Shown: positions 1-7,838, counted from the first letter of the stretch. The stretch is DNA of 61,366 bases from an archaeon (GCA_020057405.1 JAGVFW010000009.1:1-61366); one strand, 5' to 3'. The notes: generated from the sequence alone by a model not told the origin. A program made the numbers and translations.

Positions 1-7
1 CCGCGCG

Positions 8-77
8 GCCGCTAATACCTCAAAAACTAGCGGCAGAGAAAAAGATGCCGATTCATCCCACGACTAAACTCGTGGGG
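8..77. mobile_element. IS200/IS605-like element end (remnant)
   Basis: Two hairpins follow each other. The first pairs bases 8-14 with 28-34 (7 bp). The second pairs 57-63 (CCCACGA) with 70-76 (TCGTGGG) around a 6-base loop. The block GATTCATCCCACGACTAAA is very like the subterminal hairpin of IS605/IS1341-type elements that carry tnpB. No transposase is visible; any tnpB would lie left of the window, and the element's orientation is not certain. The hairpin abuts the 3' end of the truncated gene at 64-402, as if the element inserted into it. The identification is from memory of family ends, not from a search. Confidence 0.55.
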
Positions 78-402
78 TTTCTCGACCAGTAGGCACTAAT
101 TCCGGCGGGTAATGGCCGAGGGCGAATTCTGATGAAAACAAGCCGACCGAACCGTTTGGCAGTAGGTCAAGCCCTTCCTCGAACTCGGCCCGCACCTGAA
201 GCCAATTGGTGTTGTGCGCCTTGACGAAAGGCAGGCTGTGCTCAACCGAAGGCAGCCGCACTCTCTTCAAGTCAATTCCGACAAAATCAAGTGAAGGAAA
301 ACGCTGGGCGTACGCTGCAGTCTTTTCCGCCCTCCCGCGGCGGCCCGCGTTCCCCAAATGCACTATCCAACCAGTCACGAAAAAAGCTAGACGCCAAGAC
401 AT
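64..402 (-). pseudogene. Truncated class I SAM-dependent methyltransferase
   Basis: The 112-residue product starts with ATG at 402 behind a GAGGT ribosome site. It reads like the front half of a Rossmann methyltransferase: a strand plus glycine-rich turn (IVHLGNAGRRG), a helix, then FPSLDFVGIDLKR with the Asp expected to bind SAM ribose, then an N-T-N-W stretch and SVGLFSSEFALGHYP. The wording resembles TrmB-type proteins. A normal domain would need about 80 more residues. Reading instead runs into the IS605-like hairpin at 57-76 and stops there (last residues GRETPRV). I infer loss of the C-terminal half by element insertion or deletion; the SAM site may survive but the protein is probably not active. 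Confidence 0.5.
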
Positions 403-435
403 TTAAACCTCAGCGAAATCACAAGAGTGAGTGAA

Positions 436-921
436 ATGGACGCGGCATTAAGGCAGGAACGGCTGAACAAGGGCTTGGCCATGGCAGTTGACAAGGGAGA
501 CGTCGGTCGGGTCAAGGATTTTCTTAAGCGCGGCGCTGACGCCAACTGCCACACTGGAGACGTTTTTGGCCACGTTCTTCACGCTGCGATAGGCAAGTGC
601 CTCTTCTCCAGAAGCGCGGAGAGCCTTCCCATTGTGGAGGCTCTTTTGGAGCACAAGGCCGACCCTAACTTGCAAGGCGTTTTCGGCAACCGGCCCCTGC
701 ACGTAGTCACCAGTTTCGGCGACTCGCAAGTAGCACTCGACATAGCCCACTTGCTCTTTCAGCACGGAGCCGACGCCAACCTTGGCTCCTCATTCATGAT
801 AGACACGCCAAAAGGAAGCACGCGCGTAAGGCCAATAGACGACCTCACCATGTTTCCAAAAAGCGGCCCCCACGCCGAAGCACTTCTAAAACTCCTCCAA
901 AGCAAAACGAAAAAAAGCTAG
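436..921 (+). CDS. Small ankyrin-repeat protein
   Basis: This 161-residue protein shows three to four ankyrin-type units: AVDKGDVGRVKDFLKRGADAN, then HVLHAAIGK...IVEALLEHKADPN, then NRPLHVVTSFGDSQVALDIAHLLFQHGADAN. The repeating G/KADxN turn after a two-helix unit is diagnostic. There is no signal peptide or membrane segment. Ankyrin proteins mediate protein-protein contacts, so no reaction can be assigned. I place the start at ATG 436, about 30 bases after an ATTTAAA box near 403-409; an in-frame GTG at 427 is the alternative. The next gene follows 5 bases downstream, suggesting co-transcription. Confidence 0.72.
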   Translation: MDAALRQERLNKGLAMAVDKGDVGRVKDFLKRGADANCHTGDVFGHVLHAAIGKCLFSRSAESLPIVEALLEHKADPNLQGVFGNRPLHVVTSFGDSQVALDIAHLLFQHGADANLGSSFMIDTPKGSTRVRPIDDLTMFPKSGPHAEALLKLLQSKTKKS

Positions 922-926
922 ATTTT

Positions 927-2111
927 ATGGTTGGAACTAAAGCGGTCGCGCCGGAAGGGCACTTGATGGTTTCTGACGCGGCGGAGCGCATCGGCGTAAA
1001 GCCCGGCAGAATAATTTCCTGGATTCACCTTCCAAAGCCGCGCATTGCTTTCAAGGTAGTGAATCGTGGAAAGCTGCAGTTTTACGCAATCCCGGAGGAG
1101 GAAGCTGAGCGCATGGGCCGCGTGTTCAGGGGGAAGAAGACGGTAGAGGAGATGGTTGACGAGGTCAACGGGCTTTACCCGGACACCATCTCCAAGTCCG
1201 GCCTGCGCGCGTGGCTCGTGCGTGGCGTGATTGCGCCGGGATTCAAGCAAAAGCTCGCCCTCGATCCTAGGGGCGAGTACCTCTTCTCGGAGGGGGACCG
1301 GGCCAAGGTCAGGGCGTACGTGAGGAACCGCAGGCTGATTGAGGAAAACACTCACTCGACTTCCGACATCGCAAGCGCTGTTGACGAGAAAGTGCGCCCA
1401 AGCGAAGTCCGCGTCAAAAGGTGGGTACGTACCGCAAAAAAGCTCGGCCTGCCCGTCTACACGCTGGAACAAGACCACATCCGCATCCCCACTTGGGCTT
1501 CGCCGCATTTGGTTCGTGCACTCAACGAAGGCCCAGCCAACCGGTGGAGGGGCGGGCAGGAAAAAGCCCTTTCAGAGGCGGTCGGCCTGGCTATCAGGGA
1601 ACATGAGCGGCACGAACTGCGACCCAAGCTTGACGCGGCGCAAAAGGCGCTCGACCGCGCTTACGCCTCCCCGACCTACGTCTCAAGAGACAGGTCGAGG
1701 AAATTCACGCAGGAGGAAGTCAACGCCAAGCTGGGGCTTCCCGGCGGCCAGACGCCGGCGTTCCTTTCGGCAGTCAACAGCCTAAGGAAGCACGAGCACA
1801 AAGTCGAGCTGTTCAAGGCTGCCAAGCTAGTGCTCCAGGCCGCCAACGGCAATTCGGTTGAAATATTCGCACGCGTCTTTACCTCGATCTACGGCAACGA
1901 CGCGGAAAAGGCAAAGCCGTTTTTTGGCTTACTGCGAAAAGCCAGCCAAGGAAAGGCCGAAGACCGCCTCCACCGCATTACGGCGGTCTTTTCCCACTTC
2001 GCAACCAACCCGGAAAACATCAGCCGCGTACTAGAAGAAAACGGCCACCTCAAGTTCGATGCAATCCTGAAAAAAGCACGCGAAAAACTCGAAGAAGACC
2101 GCGTGCACTAA
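927..2111 (+). CDS. Protein with tandem helix-turn-helix-like (MerR/excisionase-type) units
   Basis: I do not recognise this 394-residue protein as a named family. It appears to contain three successive MerR/excisionase-like units: VSDAAERIGVKPGRIISW followed by a wing ending in FYAIPEEEAERM; a unit around ISKSGLRAWLVRGVIAPGF ending in YLFSEGDRAKVRAYV; and one from TSDIASAVDEKVRPSEVRVK ending in RIPTWASPHLVRAL. A fourth helical block (TQEEVNAKLGLPGGQTPAFL) follows near residue 260, then a charged helical tail. Each unit has a helix-turn-helix followed by a hydrophobic wing. It could be a multi-domain DNA-binding regulator. It lies 5 bases after the ankyrin gene. Role unknown. Confidence 0.6.
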   Translation: MVGTKAVAPEGHLMVSDAAERIGVKPGRIISWIHLPKPRIAFKVVNRGKLQFYAIPEEEAERMGRVFRGKKTVEEMVDEVNGLYPDTISKSGLRAWLVRGVIAPGFKQKLALDPRGEYLFSEGDRAKVRAYVRNRRLIEENTHSTSDIASAVDEKVRPSEVRVKRWVRTAKKLGLPVYTLEQDHIRIPTWASPHLVRALNEGPANRWRGGQEKALSEAVGLAIREHERHELRPKLDAAQKALDRAYASPTYVSRDRSRKFTQEEVNAKLGLPGGQTPAFLSAVNSLRKHEHKVELFKAAKLVLQAANGNSVEIFARVFTSIYGNDAEKAKPFFGLLRKASQGKAEDRLHRITAVFSHFATNPENISRVLEENGHLKFDAILKKAREKLEEDRVH

Positions 2112-2173
2112 AAAAAGAATAGCGAATGAAAGCCGAGAAGAAAGCTAGCGGCTTTTGGCGTTTGCCGCTGGCG

Positions 2174-2902
2174 CTAGGGCTTGCCGCCGACTTTGCGGTA
2201 GTGTTCTTCGAGAAAGATTTTCTCGGCCGCGCTAAGGGCGTCGTTGAGCTTCTTGAGCTGGGTTTTTGCGCTTTGTGGCAGGGTCATTTCCATCCTTCGG
2301 TGGATGGTGTTTTGCACGAAGTCGGCGTGCGTGATGGCGCTGTCTGAAGGCGCGTTTGCCGGAATCAGCATCTTTTCGCCCGCTCTTTGGGCAGCCTGGG
2401 CGAAGCGAACTAAGCCGTCTGTTGTCTCCTCCATGTGCGCAAGCACCGCTTGCCAGTCTTTTTTCGTGCCGCCGACGTAGACTTTTCTGGCAGCCTCTGG
2501 GTCGCCGACCGCCTCTTTCGCTATTGCGTTGAACTCGTCGAGGTGCTTGGTTGGAATGGGGTAGAGCTCCTGGAACGCGTACATCACGGCCATGCAACGC
2601 GCCTGCTTTGCCATGGTTTCGCGCACGAGCTTCTTGACGCTAGCCTCCTGCGGCCATTCACTTAACTCGTCCTCGACAACGGCGGAAACGAACTTCCTTC
2701 TCGCCTCAAGAACAGCGGCAAACGCGTTGCCGTGAGCAACTAGCTTGAGCCGGGCAGGCTCCCGCTCGTAACTAATGGTTTTGGGATTGTTGTAAACGTC
2801 AAGCAAGCCCTTGACTTTATTCGAATAAGAGAGCCTAAGCTGCCTTTGGCCGACCTTGCCAAGCTCACTTTTAGCAAGCTCTCGCATCCGCGTCAATTCC
2901 AT
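2174..2902 (-). CDS. Hypothetical helical protein
   Basis: The 242-residue product begins at ATG 2902, 29 bases from the centre of an AATTATTAA box at 2927-2935 that also serves the divergent gene at 2960. The protein is predicted almost wholly helical and rich in Lys, Glu and Ala, with long charged helices at the C terminus (TLPQSAKTQLKKLNDALSAAEKIFLEEHYRKVGGKP). There is no signal peptide and no motif I recognise. Reading upstream of 2902 would run into the oppositely oriented gene, so longer versions are unlikely. Confidence 0.6.
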   Translation of the reverse strand: MELTRMRELAKSELGKVGQRQLRLSYSNKVKGLLDVYNNPKTISYEREPARLKLVAHGNAFAAVLEARRKFVSAVVEDELSEWPQEASVKKLVRETMAKQARCMAVMYAFQELYPIPTKHLDEFNAIAKEAVGDPEAARKVYVGGTKKDWQAVLAHMEETTDGLVRFAQAAQRAGEKMLIPANAPSDSAITHADFVQNTIHRRMEMTLPQSAKTQLKKLNDALSAAEKIFLEEHYRKVGGKP

Positions 2903-2926
2903 GTTAATCCCAATCAGGCAAGAGGC

Positions 2927-2935
2927 AATTATTAA
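2927..2935. promoter_or_regulatory. Shared bidirectional TATA-like box
   Basis: AATTATTAA lies centred at 2931, exactly midway between the divergent starts at 2902 (minus) and 2960 (plus), 28-29 bases from each. This spacing fits leaderless archaeal transcripts in both directions. Confidence 0.5.
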
Positions 2936-2959
2936 GGCCGACGGCACGATTATTTGCTC

Positions 2960-4066
2960 ATGGCCCGCACTCAGTTCTTCATCGCACCCTTCCACATGGA
3001 AAGCGGTTCGCAAATCAGCCGGAAGGCCGAGATATACGAGGATACGCGCAGGCGCATGGCGGAATTCAACCGCAAGACAGCCGGCGAGGGCGGCATGCCG
3101 GTGCTGCTTAGGCAGTACGGGATTGGCGAGGGCAGGAAGTTCGGTACTATCGTAAGCGTAGAGCGCTTGATGGACGCTTTCATGAGGGACCCAACTGATT
3201 CGACGACTAATTTCCTTTGGGGCCTGATGCAGGCTTCCGACCCGAGGGAAGTGCTTAAGTCGCACAAGGAAGCCCTCGCGCTTGTAAAGCAGCTGCACGA
3301 CTTGGGCCACGATGTGTTCGTGCAGGACCACGATGATCCCGCAAGGGCGAAGTTTGTTAGCGCGGCCAGGATGGCTGGAGCGGACGTGATTGAGCCAACC
3401 GAAAGAGAGCAAAGTGAACGGGAAGAGCGAAGCTTACTTTCTGGCCTTTACAGTGGTTTTGCGTGGGCGCGCGACCAGCACGTGAAAATTGACGACAGCT
3501 ATGAGCGGCCGATCAAGGACTTTCTTTCACTGGCACGTGGCGTCCAGCACATGTTCGGCGAGGGCGGGGGCATGCTGCAGGTGGCGCCGAAGGGCTGGCT
3601 GGTGCTCAACCACGTGCTTTCAGACCCGCGCGTGCTCAAGTACGCAAAGAATGGCCACGACTTCCACCCCATGCCAAACGGCCTGCAGTACGATACTACC
3701 TTTAGCCAAATGTTTGGCACGCCCTTCTACAATTCCGTTCCCCATCTTGACTTTAATTTGGGCGCCGTTCCTGAAAAGAAAGTCCTCGCCGTCTGCCCCC
3801 ACTACTATTCCGAAAACGAGAAGGCAGTCGACTTGGCAGTAAGACATTTTGGCCTGACTAAAGTCATGGTCCCCGAAGAGGAAGCCAGCCGACACCCGGC
3901 CGGATTCCTACCCCTTGGCAACGGCGCGGCCCTAGTCGACTCCGGCGCACCCAAGTTCATTGCCCGCTTAAGAAAAGCTGGCGTTAAAGTCGTGCCAACC
4001 GCACTGCCCCTCGACTCGATGATAGTCAACAAGGCGACGCTACACTGCCTGTTCAACGAGCTGTGA
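2960..4066 (+). CDS. Amidinotransferase/DDAH-like (pentein-fold) enzyme
   Basis: The 368-residue protein has the landmarks of the guanidine-modifying (pentein) superfamily, which includes dimethylarginine dimethylaminohydrolase, arginine deiminase and amidinotransferases. FAWARDQHVKI resembles the F-x-R-D substrate loop. EGGGMLQVAPKGWLVLN follows. PHLDFNLGAVPEKKVLAVCP supplies the His-Asp pair, and the C-terminal NKATLHCLFNEL carries the His-Cys expected for the nucleophile. These enzymes attack the guanidinium carbon through a Cys-amidino intermediate. The C-terminal Gly-Gly that normally precedes the catalytic His is replaced here, so the substrate is uncertain. The start is ATG 2960, with the shared TATA 28 bases upstream. 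Confidence 0.62.
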   Translation: MARTQFFIAPFHMESGSQISRKAEIYEDTRRRMAEFNRKTAGEGGMPVLLRQYGIGEGRKFGTIVSVERLMDAFMRDPTDSTTNFLWGLMQASDPREVLKSHKEALALVKQLHDLGHDVFVQDHDDPARAKFVSAARMAGADVIEPTEREQSEREERSLLSGLYSGFAWARDQHVKIDDSYERPIKDFLSLARGVQHMFGEGGGMLQVAPKGWLVLNHVLSDPRVLKYAKNGHDFHPMPNGLQYDTTFSQMFGTPFYNSVPHLDFNLGAVPEKKVLAVCPHYYSENEKAVDLAVRHFGLTKVMVPEEEASRHPAGFLPLGNGAALVDSGAPKFIARLRKAGVKVVPTALPLDSMIVNKATLHCLFNEL

Positions 4067-4186
4067 AAAAAACTGAAGCCCCCGGCAAGCTCGGCAAGCC
4101 ACCCTTCCAATAAGCGCTTAAGCCGGCCTGCACTAATTTAATATACCACTTTGCGTATTAACTTATTGTGACTACGGTGCGTTTAA

Positions 4187-4468
4187 ATGATTTCTTGGAA
4201 GGGCAGGGAAGTCCGTTACTCGACTTCCGCCTATCACGAGATGTCACGATACAATCTAGGCCAGCACGACATTCTGGGCGTGCTCGAACTGGGAATGGAA
4301 ACAGGGGAGAGGAGAACCGAGGGAGTGGTGGAAAAGTGCCTGCAAAAAAAGCAGGGCTTGCTCAAAGTGGTGGTCGCCGAGTCTTTCGACTACTCGAGCA
4401 AACAAGTAGTCTGGACCGTAATTCACGTTGCAATTATAAAATCGCCTAAAGGGAGTGAGCTGAAATGA
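4187..4468 (+). CDS. DUF4258-like toxin of a type II toxin-antitoxin module
   Basis: The 93-residue basic protein fits the DUF4258 pattern of RelE/MqsR-like toxins: VRYSTSAYHEMSRYNLGQHD (the 'YS.HA..EM..R.I' opening), then a G-x-E...G block, then LLKVVVAESF and VVWTVIHVAI strands. Such proteins are usually ribonuclease-like. Its stop overlaps the next start by four bases (ATGA at 4465-4468), and the partner has an MqsA-like zinc finger; the pairing supports the call more than sequence alone. A TTTAATATA box near 4136-4144 precedes it. A second frame open at 4168-4449 has no such features and is a shadow. Confidence 0.65.
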   Translation: MISWKGREVRYSTSAYHEMSRYNLGQHDILGVLELGMETGERRTEGVVEKCLQKKQGLLKVVVAESFDYSSKQVVWTVIHVAIIKSPKGSELK

Positions 4469-4770
4469 AAGGGATGAAGTGCGTCGCGTGCGGAAAAACT
4501 GCCAAGCCCGCTACGCTGCGCGTTGACAAAACTGCCGTGCCAGGCTGGAAGTGCGCCTCCTGCGGCGAAGAATACCTCGATGGAGCAGCAGTCGAGACAC
4601 TCCTTGCAGTCAGGAAACTCAAGACCGAGCACCTCACCGCTAAAGTCAGCAAGCAAGGCAACTCCTACTCCATCCGCGTACCGATGAAAATAGTGGACGC
4701 CTACCACCTAAAGGACAAAAAACAACTCAAAATCCTTCCAGAAGAAAGCAGGATAGTGCTGGAAATCTAG
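4465..4770 (+). CDS. MqsA/YgiT-type zinc-finger antitoxin with AbrB-like tail
   Basis: The 101-residue protein starts inside the toxin stop codon. Residues 5-36 hold two Cys pairs, CVACGK and CASCGEEYLDG, the YgiT/MqsA-type zinc ribbon. The C-terminal half (VSKQGNSYSIRVPMKIVDAY then KILPEESRIVLEI) reads like a SpoVT/AbrB beta-hairpin DNA-binding domain. MqsA itself carries a Cro/XRE domain, so this zinc-ribbon plus AbrB pairing is a variant. It should bind the toxin and repress their shared promoter. The overlap implies translational coupling. Confidence 0.7.
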   Translation: MKGMKCVACGKTAKPATLRVDKTAVPGWKCASCGEEYLDGAAVETLLAVRKLKTEHLTAKVSKQGNSYSIRVPMKIVDAYHLKDKKQLKILPEESRIVLEI

Positions 4771-4775
4771 CCGGC

Positions 4776-5054
4776 TCATAGCCCCAGCCGCTTACTCCTG
4801 CGCTCTACAATAGCCTCGATTTCAGTTTTCTTGACGGGGTTTAGTGACCACTGCCACTCATGGCCGCTTGCGCGCTTGTAAAGAATGCCTTGCTTGAGAA
4901 GATTTTCGGCAACCCTCTCGACAAGCTTGCCGCTCACGTGGCTGGGAAAGCCCTTGGTGAAGAGAGGCGTCTGTGAGTGGTGGCCGGCTCCCCAGCAGCC
5001 GTCACGGTAAAGCTTCCAAACAAGCGTCTCCTCGATGAGTTCCTCAAGCGACAT
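4776..5054 (-). CDS. Hypothetical small winged-helix-like protein
   Basis: The 92-residue product (MSLEELIEETLVWKLYRDGC...) has a helix-rich front, a middle GKLVERVAENLLKQGILYKR resembling a recognition helix plus wing, and a basic tail (EIEAIVERRSKRLGL). It may be a small DNA-binding protein, but I recognise no family. The start is ATG 5054; a longer reading from 5093 exists. It lies tail to tail with the toxin-antitoxin pair. Confidence 0.5.
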   Translation of the reverse strand: MSLEELIEETLVWKLYRDGCWGAGHHSQTPLFTKGFPSHVSGKLVERVAENLLKQGILYKRASGHEWQWSLNPVKKTEIEAIVERRSKRLGL

Positions 5055-5198
5055 TGCACCACACTCAAAACCAGCCGGAATTAGTGGCGCCAAGATCGTT
5101 CTTAAACGAAGCTAGAGTGGTTTGCCGACCAGGACAACAGTATAGAAACTAGGCAATTAATGCATAACTATTAATAGTTCGCTCGTCATTTCTTTTGT

Positions 5199-5525
5199 AT
5201 GACAAAAAGCAGCTTGCTTGAAGTGATTGGCGACTCTCCCCGGGCGCGCGTGCTCGACTTTCTGTTGACATATGCCGGTTTCGACTACTCGAAAACCCAG
5301 GTAGCCCGCGAGGCCGGCGTCTCGCGCGTGACAATAGACGCCATTTGGCGCAACCTCGAGAAGCAGGGCTACATCAAGCAAACCCGCTCGATTGCGAATG
5401 CCCAGCTCTACGCGCTAAACACACAAAACCCGCAAGTAAAGGCCCTTGTACAGCTTGAAATGGCGCTAGCAAAAGCAAAAAGTGAGAAAGCGATGGAAAG
5501 GCAGACGGCGAAAGCCAGAACTTGA
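5199..5525 (+). CDS. Winged helix-turn-helix transcriptional regulator
   Basis: This 108-residue protein is a single winged-helix domain. SPRARVLDFLLTYAGFDYSKTQVAREAGVSRVTIDAIWRNLEKQGYIKQTRSIANAQLYALN shows the three helices, the recognition helix (RVTIDAIWRNLEKQG) and a wing. A short charged helix follows (LVQLEMALAKAKSEKAMERQ), perhaps for dimerisation. An ATTAATAG box near 5168-5175 lies 27 bases before the ATG, so the mRNA is probably leaderless. The target is unknown. Confidence 0.72.
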   Translation: MTKSSLLEVIGDSPRARVLDFLLTYAGFDYSKTQVAREAGVSRVTIDAIWRNLEKQGYIKQTRSIANAQLYALNTQNPQVKALVQLEMALAKAKSEKAMERQTAKART

Positions 5526-5556
5526 GCTTGAGCGCGGGAAGATATCGGCTACTATT

Positions 5557-5934
5557 TCAGCGCGGTTTGGTTTGTAGTAACCGGGCAAACTCTGCTTCAA
5601 TTTCAGTCAATCGACGGATTAACGCGGCTTCTTTGTTCCAGCCAAAATGATCTTTTTTTACTATTGCATATATGCAAACCGCTAGACCAACTAAGAATAG
5701 CAAACCGTGGCCTATAGCACGAATACCTGGACTAACTTGCATAGCTGCATAAATCATACTGTAGAATCCAAAAATCATCGCTACAAATAGCGCAGAAAAC
5801 TGAAACTTAATCGAAAAGGAATTAGAAATTGCAGTCAGCCCCCGATTATGCAAAAGCTTCAGAACTTCAAGCTTGCCTTTGGATGACAGCTTCGAGTAAA
5901 CTTCGGGATGAGCTAACTCTAAACTTGTGTCCAC
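5557..5934 (-). CDS. Small two-helix membrane protein
   Basis: The 125-residue product starts at GTG 5934, which shares one base with the stop of the upstream lipoprotein gene (TAGTG), so the two are translationally coupled. It has two hydrophobic segments at about residues 45-66 and 75-92, a charged N-terminal region, and a C-terminal amphipathic helix (AALIRRLTEIEAEFARLLQ). No family is recognised. Confidence 0.55.
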   Translation of the reverse strand: MDTSLELAHPEVYSKLSSKGKLEVLKLLHNRGLTAISNSFSIKFQFSALFVAMIFGFYSMIYAAMQVSPGIRAIGHGLLFLVGLAVCIYAIVKKDHFGWNKEAALIRRLTEIEAEFARLLQTKPR

Positions 5935-6419
5935 TAGTTATCCCGGGTTTTGACTTTCGTTACATCAAGATAGTAAATTTCGTTGATTGAATCGCACTCG
6001 AATTTTCGCGAAGGGTTTTCTTGAGCTGCTTGTTGACACGCTACAACCGTAGTTTTGCCAATACCTATTCTAGTTTCCCCACTACCGCCAAGATTGGTAT
6101 CATAACATCCGCAAACACTTACTTTTCTTACAACACCAGTAAGTTCGCAATTTAGGCAGTAAAAGTAGTCATATTTTACAAGAACGCCTACTATTCGACC
6201 CTCTTCGTTTCGGGCAGTTATGCAGTACTTAATCTGATTGGACGTAAATCCAGAATCGCAAAAATAGCTAGCGGAAGGCATTCCGACTATCGTAACCGAT
6301 TGACCGAGATAGTTTTCTGAATGTTCGATAAGATCCAACGTGCTCACGCCGCCGAACGTACCAAGGCATCCAGTAAAGAGAATGGCGAGGCTTCCGACAC
6401 TCAACAAAAGTAATTTCAC
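5934..6419 (-). CDS. Cys-rich lipoprotein with possible OB-fold
   Basis: I start this 161-residue protein at GTG 6419. That gives a clean lipoprotein signal (MKLLLLSVGSLAILFTGC, lipobox Cys18), and an ACTTAATAG box is centred 25 bases upstream. An in-frame ATG at 6560 would add 47 charged residues before the signal and has no promoter at the right distance. The mature part (NYLGQSVTIVGMP..., then strands ending in IYYLDVTKVK) looks like a small OB-fold similar to tRNA_anti-like domains. About ten Cys (YFCDSG, YCLNCE, VCGCYD and others) suggest disulfides or metal. Predicted to be anchored outside the cell membrane. Confidence 0.6.
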   Translation of the reverse strand: MKLLLLSVGSLAILFTGCLGTFGGVSTLDLIEHSENYLGQSVTIVGMPSASYFCDSGFTSNQIKYCITARNEEGRIVGVLVKYDYFYCLNCELTGVVRKVSVCGCYDTNLGGSGETRIGIGKTTVVACQQAAQENPSRKFECDSINEIYYLDVTKVKTRDN

Positions 6420-6439
6420 AAAAGAACTTAGCCAAGCCA

Positions 6440-6448
6440 ACTTAATAG
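6440..6448 (-). promoter_or_regulatory. TATA-like box of the lipoprotein gene
   Basis: CTATTAAGT on the minus strand is centred 25 bases before the GTG at 6419 and is the reason for preferring that short start. Confidence 0.4.
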
Positions 6449-6715
6449 AATATCGCCAAATTTCCTTCCACTTTTTTCGAACACACGCCTCATTTTTCTG
6501 AAACGGCCTTTGTTCATACTTTTCCGAACTACCTGTTTTCTCTTTCCGCAACTGTCTCATTAAATTCGGAAATGAGCCTCGGGTGGGATATGCCCCTGCC
6601 CAAACACTAGCTTTCTACTCGTAAAAACGCAAAATGGCCCTTTTGGCACCAAAAGCTGGGCAAAAAATTGAGACGGGCGTTTTGGGGTAGTTTACGATAG
6701 TGCGAAAAAACGAGA

Positions 6716-6997
6716 CTAAACACCTGGGAGTTTGGTCCATGGAACGTGATGAGTTGCAATAAGGAAAGAGCCCGCGCTCGTCTGTTGGCCGGAAAATTCA
6801 ATAGAAGCGGGAAAGCCCATGCCTTGCAGCTTTGAAGCCGTCGCGCGTACCTTGCTGAAGTAACTCAAGTTAGGCTTTACATTTTTGGGGGTGAAAACGT
6901 GAGATACTTTGGCATCCTGCCTAAGGCCGCCAGTAATTTCGGTTCTGACGAAATCAAAGCCCGTCTCGCGCTTGATGCGCGCTATCAACGCCCTCAT
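6716..6997 (-). CDS. Hypothetical basic protein
   Basis: The 93-residue product (MRALIARIKRETGFDFVRTEITGGLRQD...) is basic, mixed alpha/beta and has no signal peptide. Repeated hydrophobic strands (KVSHVFTPKNV, GFPASIEFSG, GSFLIATHHVPW) suggest a compact domain. The start is ATG 6997 behind CAGGT; a reading from 7066 would overlap the upstream gene. The gene upstream ends 20 bases before, so the two are probably one transcript. No family is recognised. Confidence 0.45.
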   Translation of the reverse strand: MRALIARIKRETGFDFVRTEITGGLRQDAKVSHVFTPKNVKPNLSYFSKVRATASKLQGMGFPASIEFSGQQTSAGSFLIATHHVPWTKLPGV

Positions 6998-7017
6998 TGG
7001 GTTCTTACCTGTACGAA

Positions 7018-7350
7018 CTATCTTCTGGCGCGGTAGCTGCTTTTTGGCAGTGCATCGCGCACCCAAACGAGGATGCTGGCGACGATGTAGAGGTAGACTG
7101 CGGCAAGCAAGAGCGCAATGCCGAGCTCGACGATGAGGAAAAGATCTCCAGTCATGCCACCGGGCACGCGCATGCCTGAAGCCATTTGAATAAAGGCGTT
7201 AGCGGGAAACGTGAGGACGGCAACTAGAGTGCCGGTCCAGGGCCTAACTGAAATGACTACCGCGGAGACTGCAGCAAGCACGATGGCCGTTGCAAAGAGC
7301 GCGTACGCGAGGACGAATTTCTCGTGGGACGGCGACAACAATGAACTCAC
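7018..7350 (-). CDS. Three-helix membrane protein
   Basis: The 110-residue product has hydrophobic segments at about residues 13-33, 38-55 and 70-95, with a basic C terminus (DALPKSSYRARR) predicted to lie inside. The start is GTG 7350, 27 bases from a CTTTAATACT box centred near 7377, consistent with a leaderless mRNA. Function unknown. Confidence 0.55.
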   Translation of the reverse strand: MSSLLSPSHEKFVLAYALFATAIVLAAVSAVVISVRPWTGTLVAVLTFPANAFIQMASGMRVPGGMTGDLFLIVELGIALLLAAVYLYIVASILVWVRDALPKSSYRARR

Positions 7351-7429
7351 GCAGCGTATTTCGGAATCAAAGTATTAAAGCGTATTGTTAGCACTAACGA
7401 AAAAAACCTGCGTTCTTAGACGTAAGAAA

Positions 7430-7789
7430 CTAGCGGCCGTTAGCGACCTTGATTCCGGCCTGCTTAAGCGCGCTCCTTACTGCATCAGAGCCAATGGCAG
7501 CGCCATCGCCGTCTTTGTCGGGAACCGCATAGTAAATGCGCTTTGAAACAGCATCGAACTTAAGCTGCGCGGGAGTCGAACCATTGGCAGACCTAGAGCT
7601 AATGTCCCGCGCAAAGTGCTGCAACTCGTCAACCTGCGAGTCACTCACTTCACGCGCCTCGAGGCGAACCATCACTTGGCCGAACTCCTCATGGACAACA
7701 GTAGAGTCAAGCGCGGGGCCGAGAATACCCGCCACGCGTCTGACGTCGTCTACGCACTGCTTCATATTAGACACCTTGAATTGCCCCAT
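7430..7789 (-). CDS. Hypothetical cytoplasmic protein
   Basis: The 119-residue product (MGQFKVSNMKQCVDDVRRVAGILGP...) alternates helices and strands. QVMVRLEAREVSDSQVDELQHFARD and KRIYYAVPDKDGDGAAIGSDAVRSALKQAGI resemble a small alpha/beta domain with an Asp-rich loop, but I know no family. The start at ATG 7789 is favoured by an AATAAAACT box centred 26 bases upstream; a longer reading from 7846 exists. Confidence 0.5.
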   Translation of the reverse strand: MGQFKVSNMKQCVDDVRRVAGILGPALDSTVVHEEFGQVMVRLEAREVSDSQVDELQHFARDISSRSANGSTPAQLKFDAVSKRIYYAVPDKDGDGAAIGSDAVRSALKQAGIKVANGR

Positions 7790-7838
7790 ATAGATAGCAG
7801 GAACGGAAGTTAATAAAACTAACGAAGGTCGTCCAAAA

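Noticed and set aside
64..402. Intact small protein instead of truncated methyltransferase
   Set aside because: The sequence reads as the first half of a Rossmann methyltransferase and stops exactly at the IS605-like hairpin, so truncation is the simpler view.
4168..4449. Open frame overlapping the DUF4258 toxin in another frame
   Set aside because: The frame at 4187-4468 has the DUF4258 pattern and the ATGA coupling to the antitoxin; this one has neither and reads as low-complexity basic sequence.
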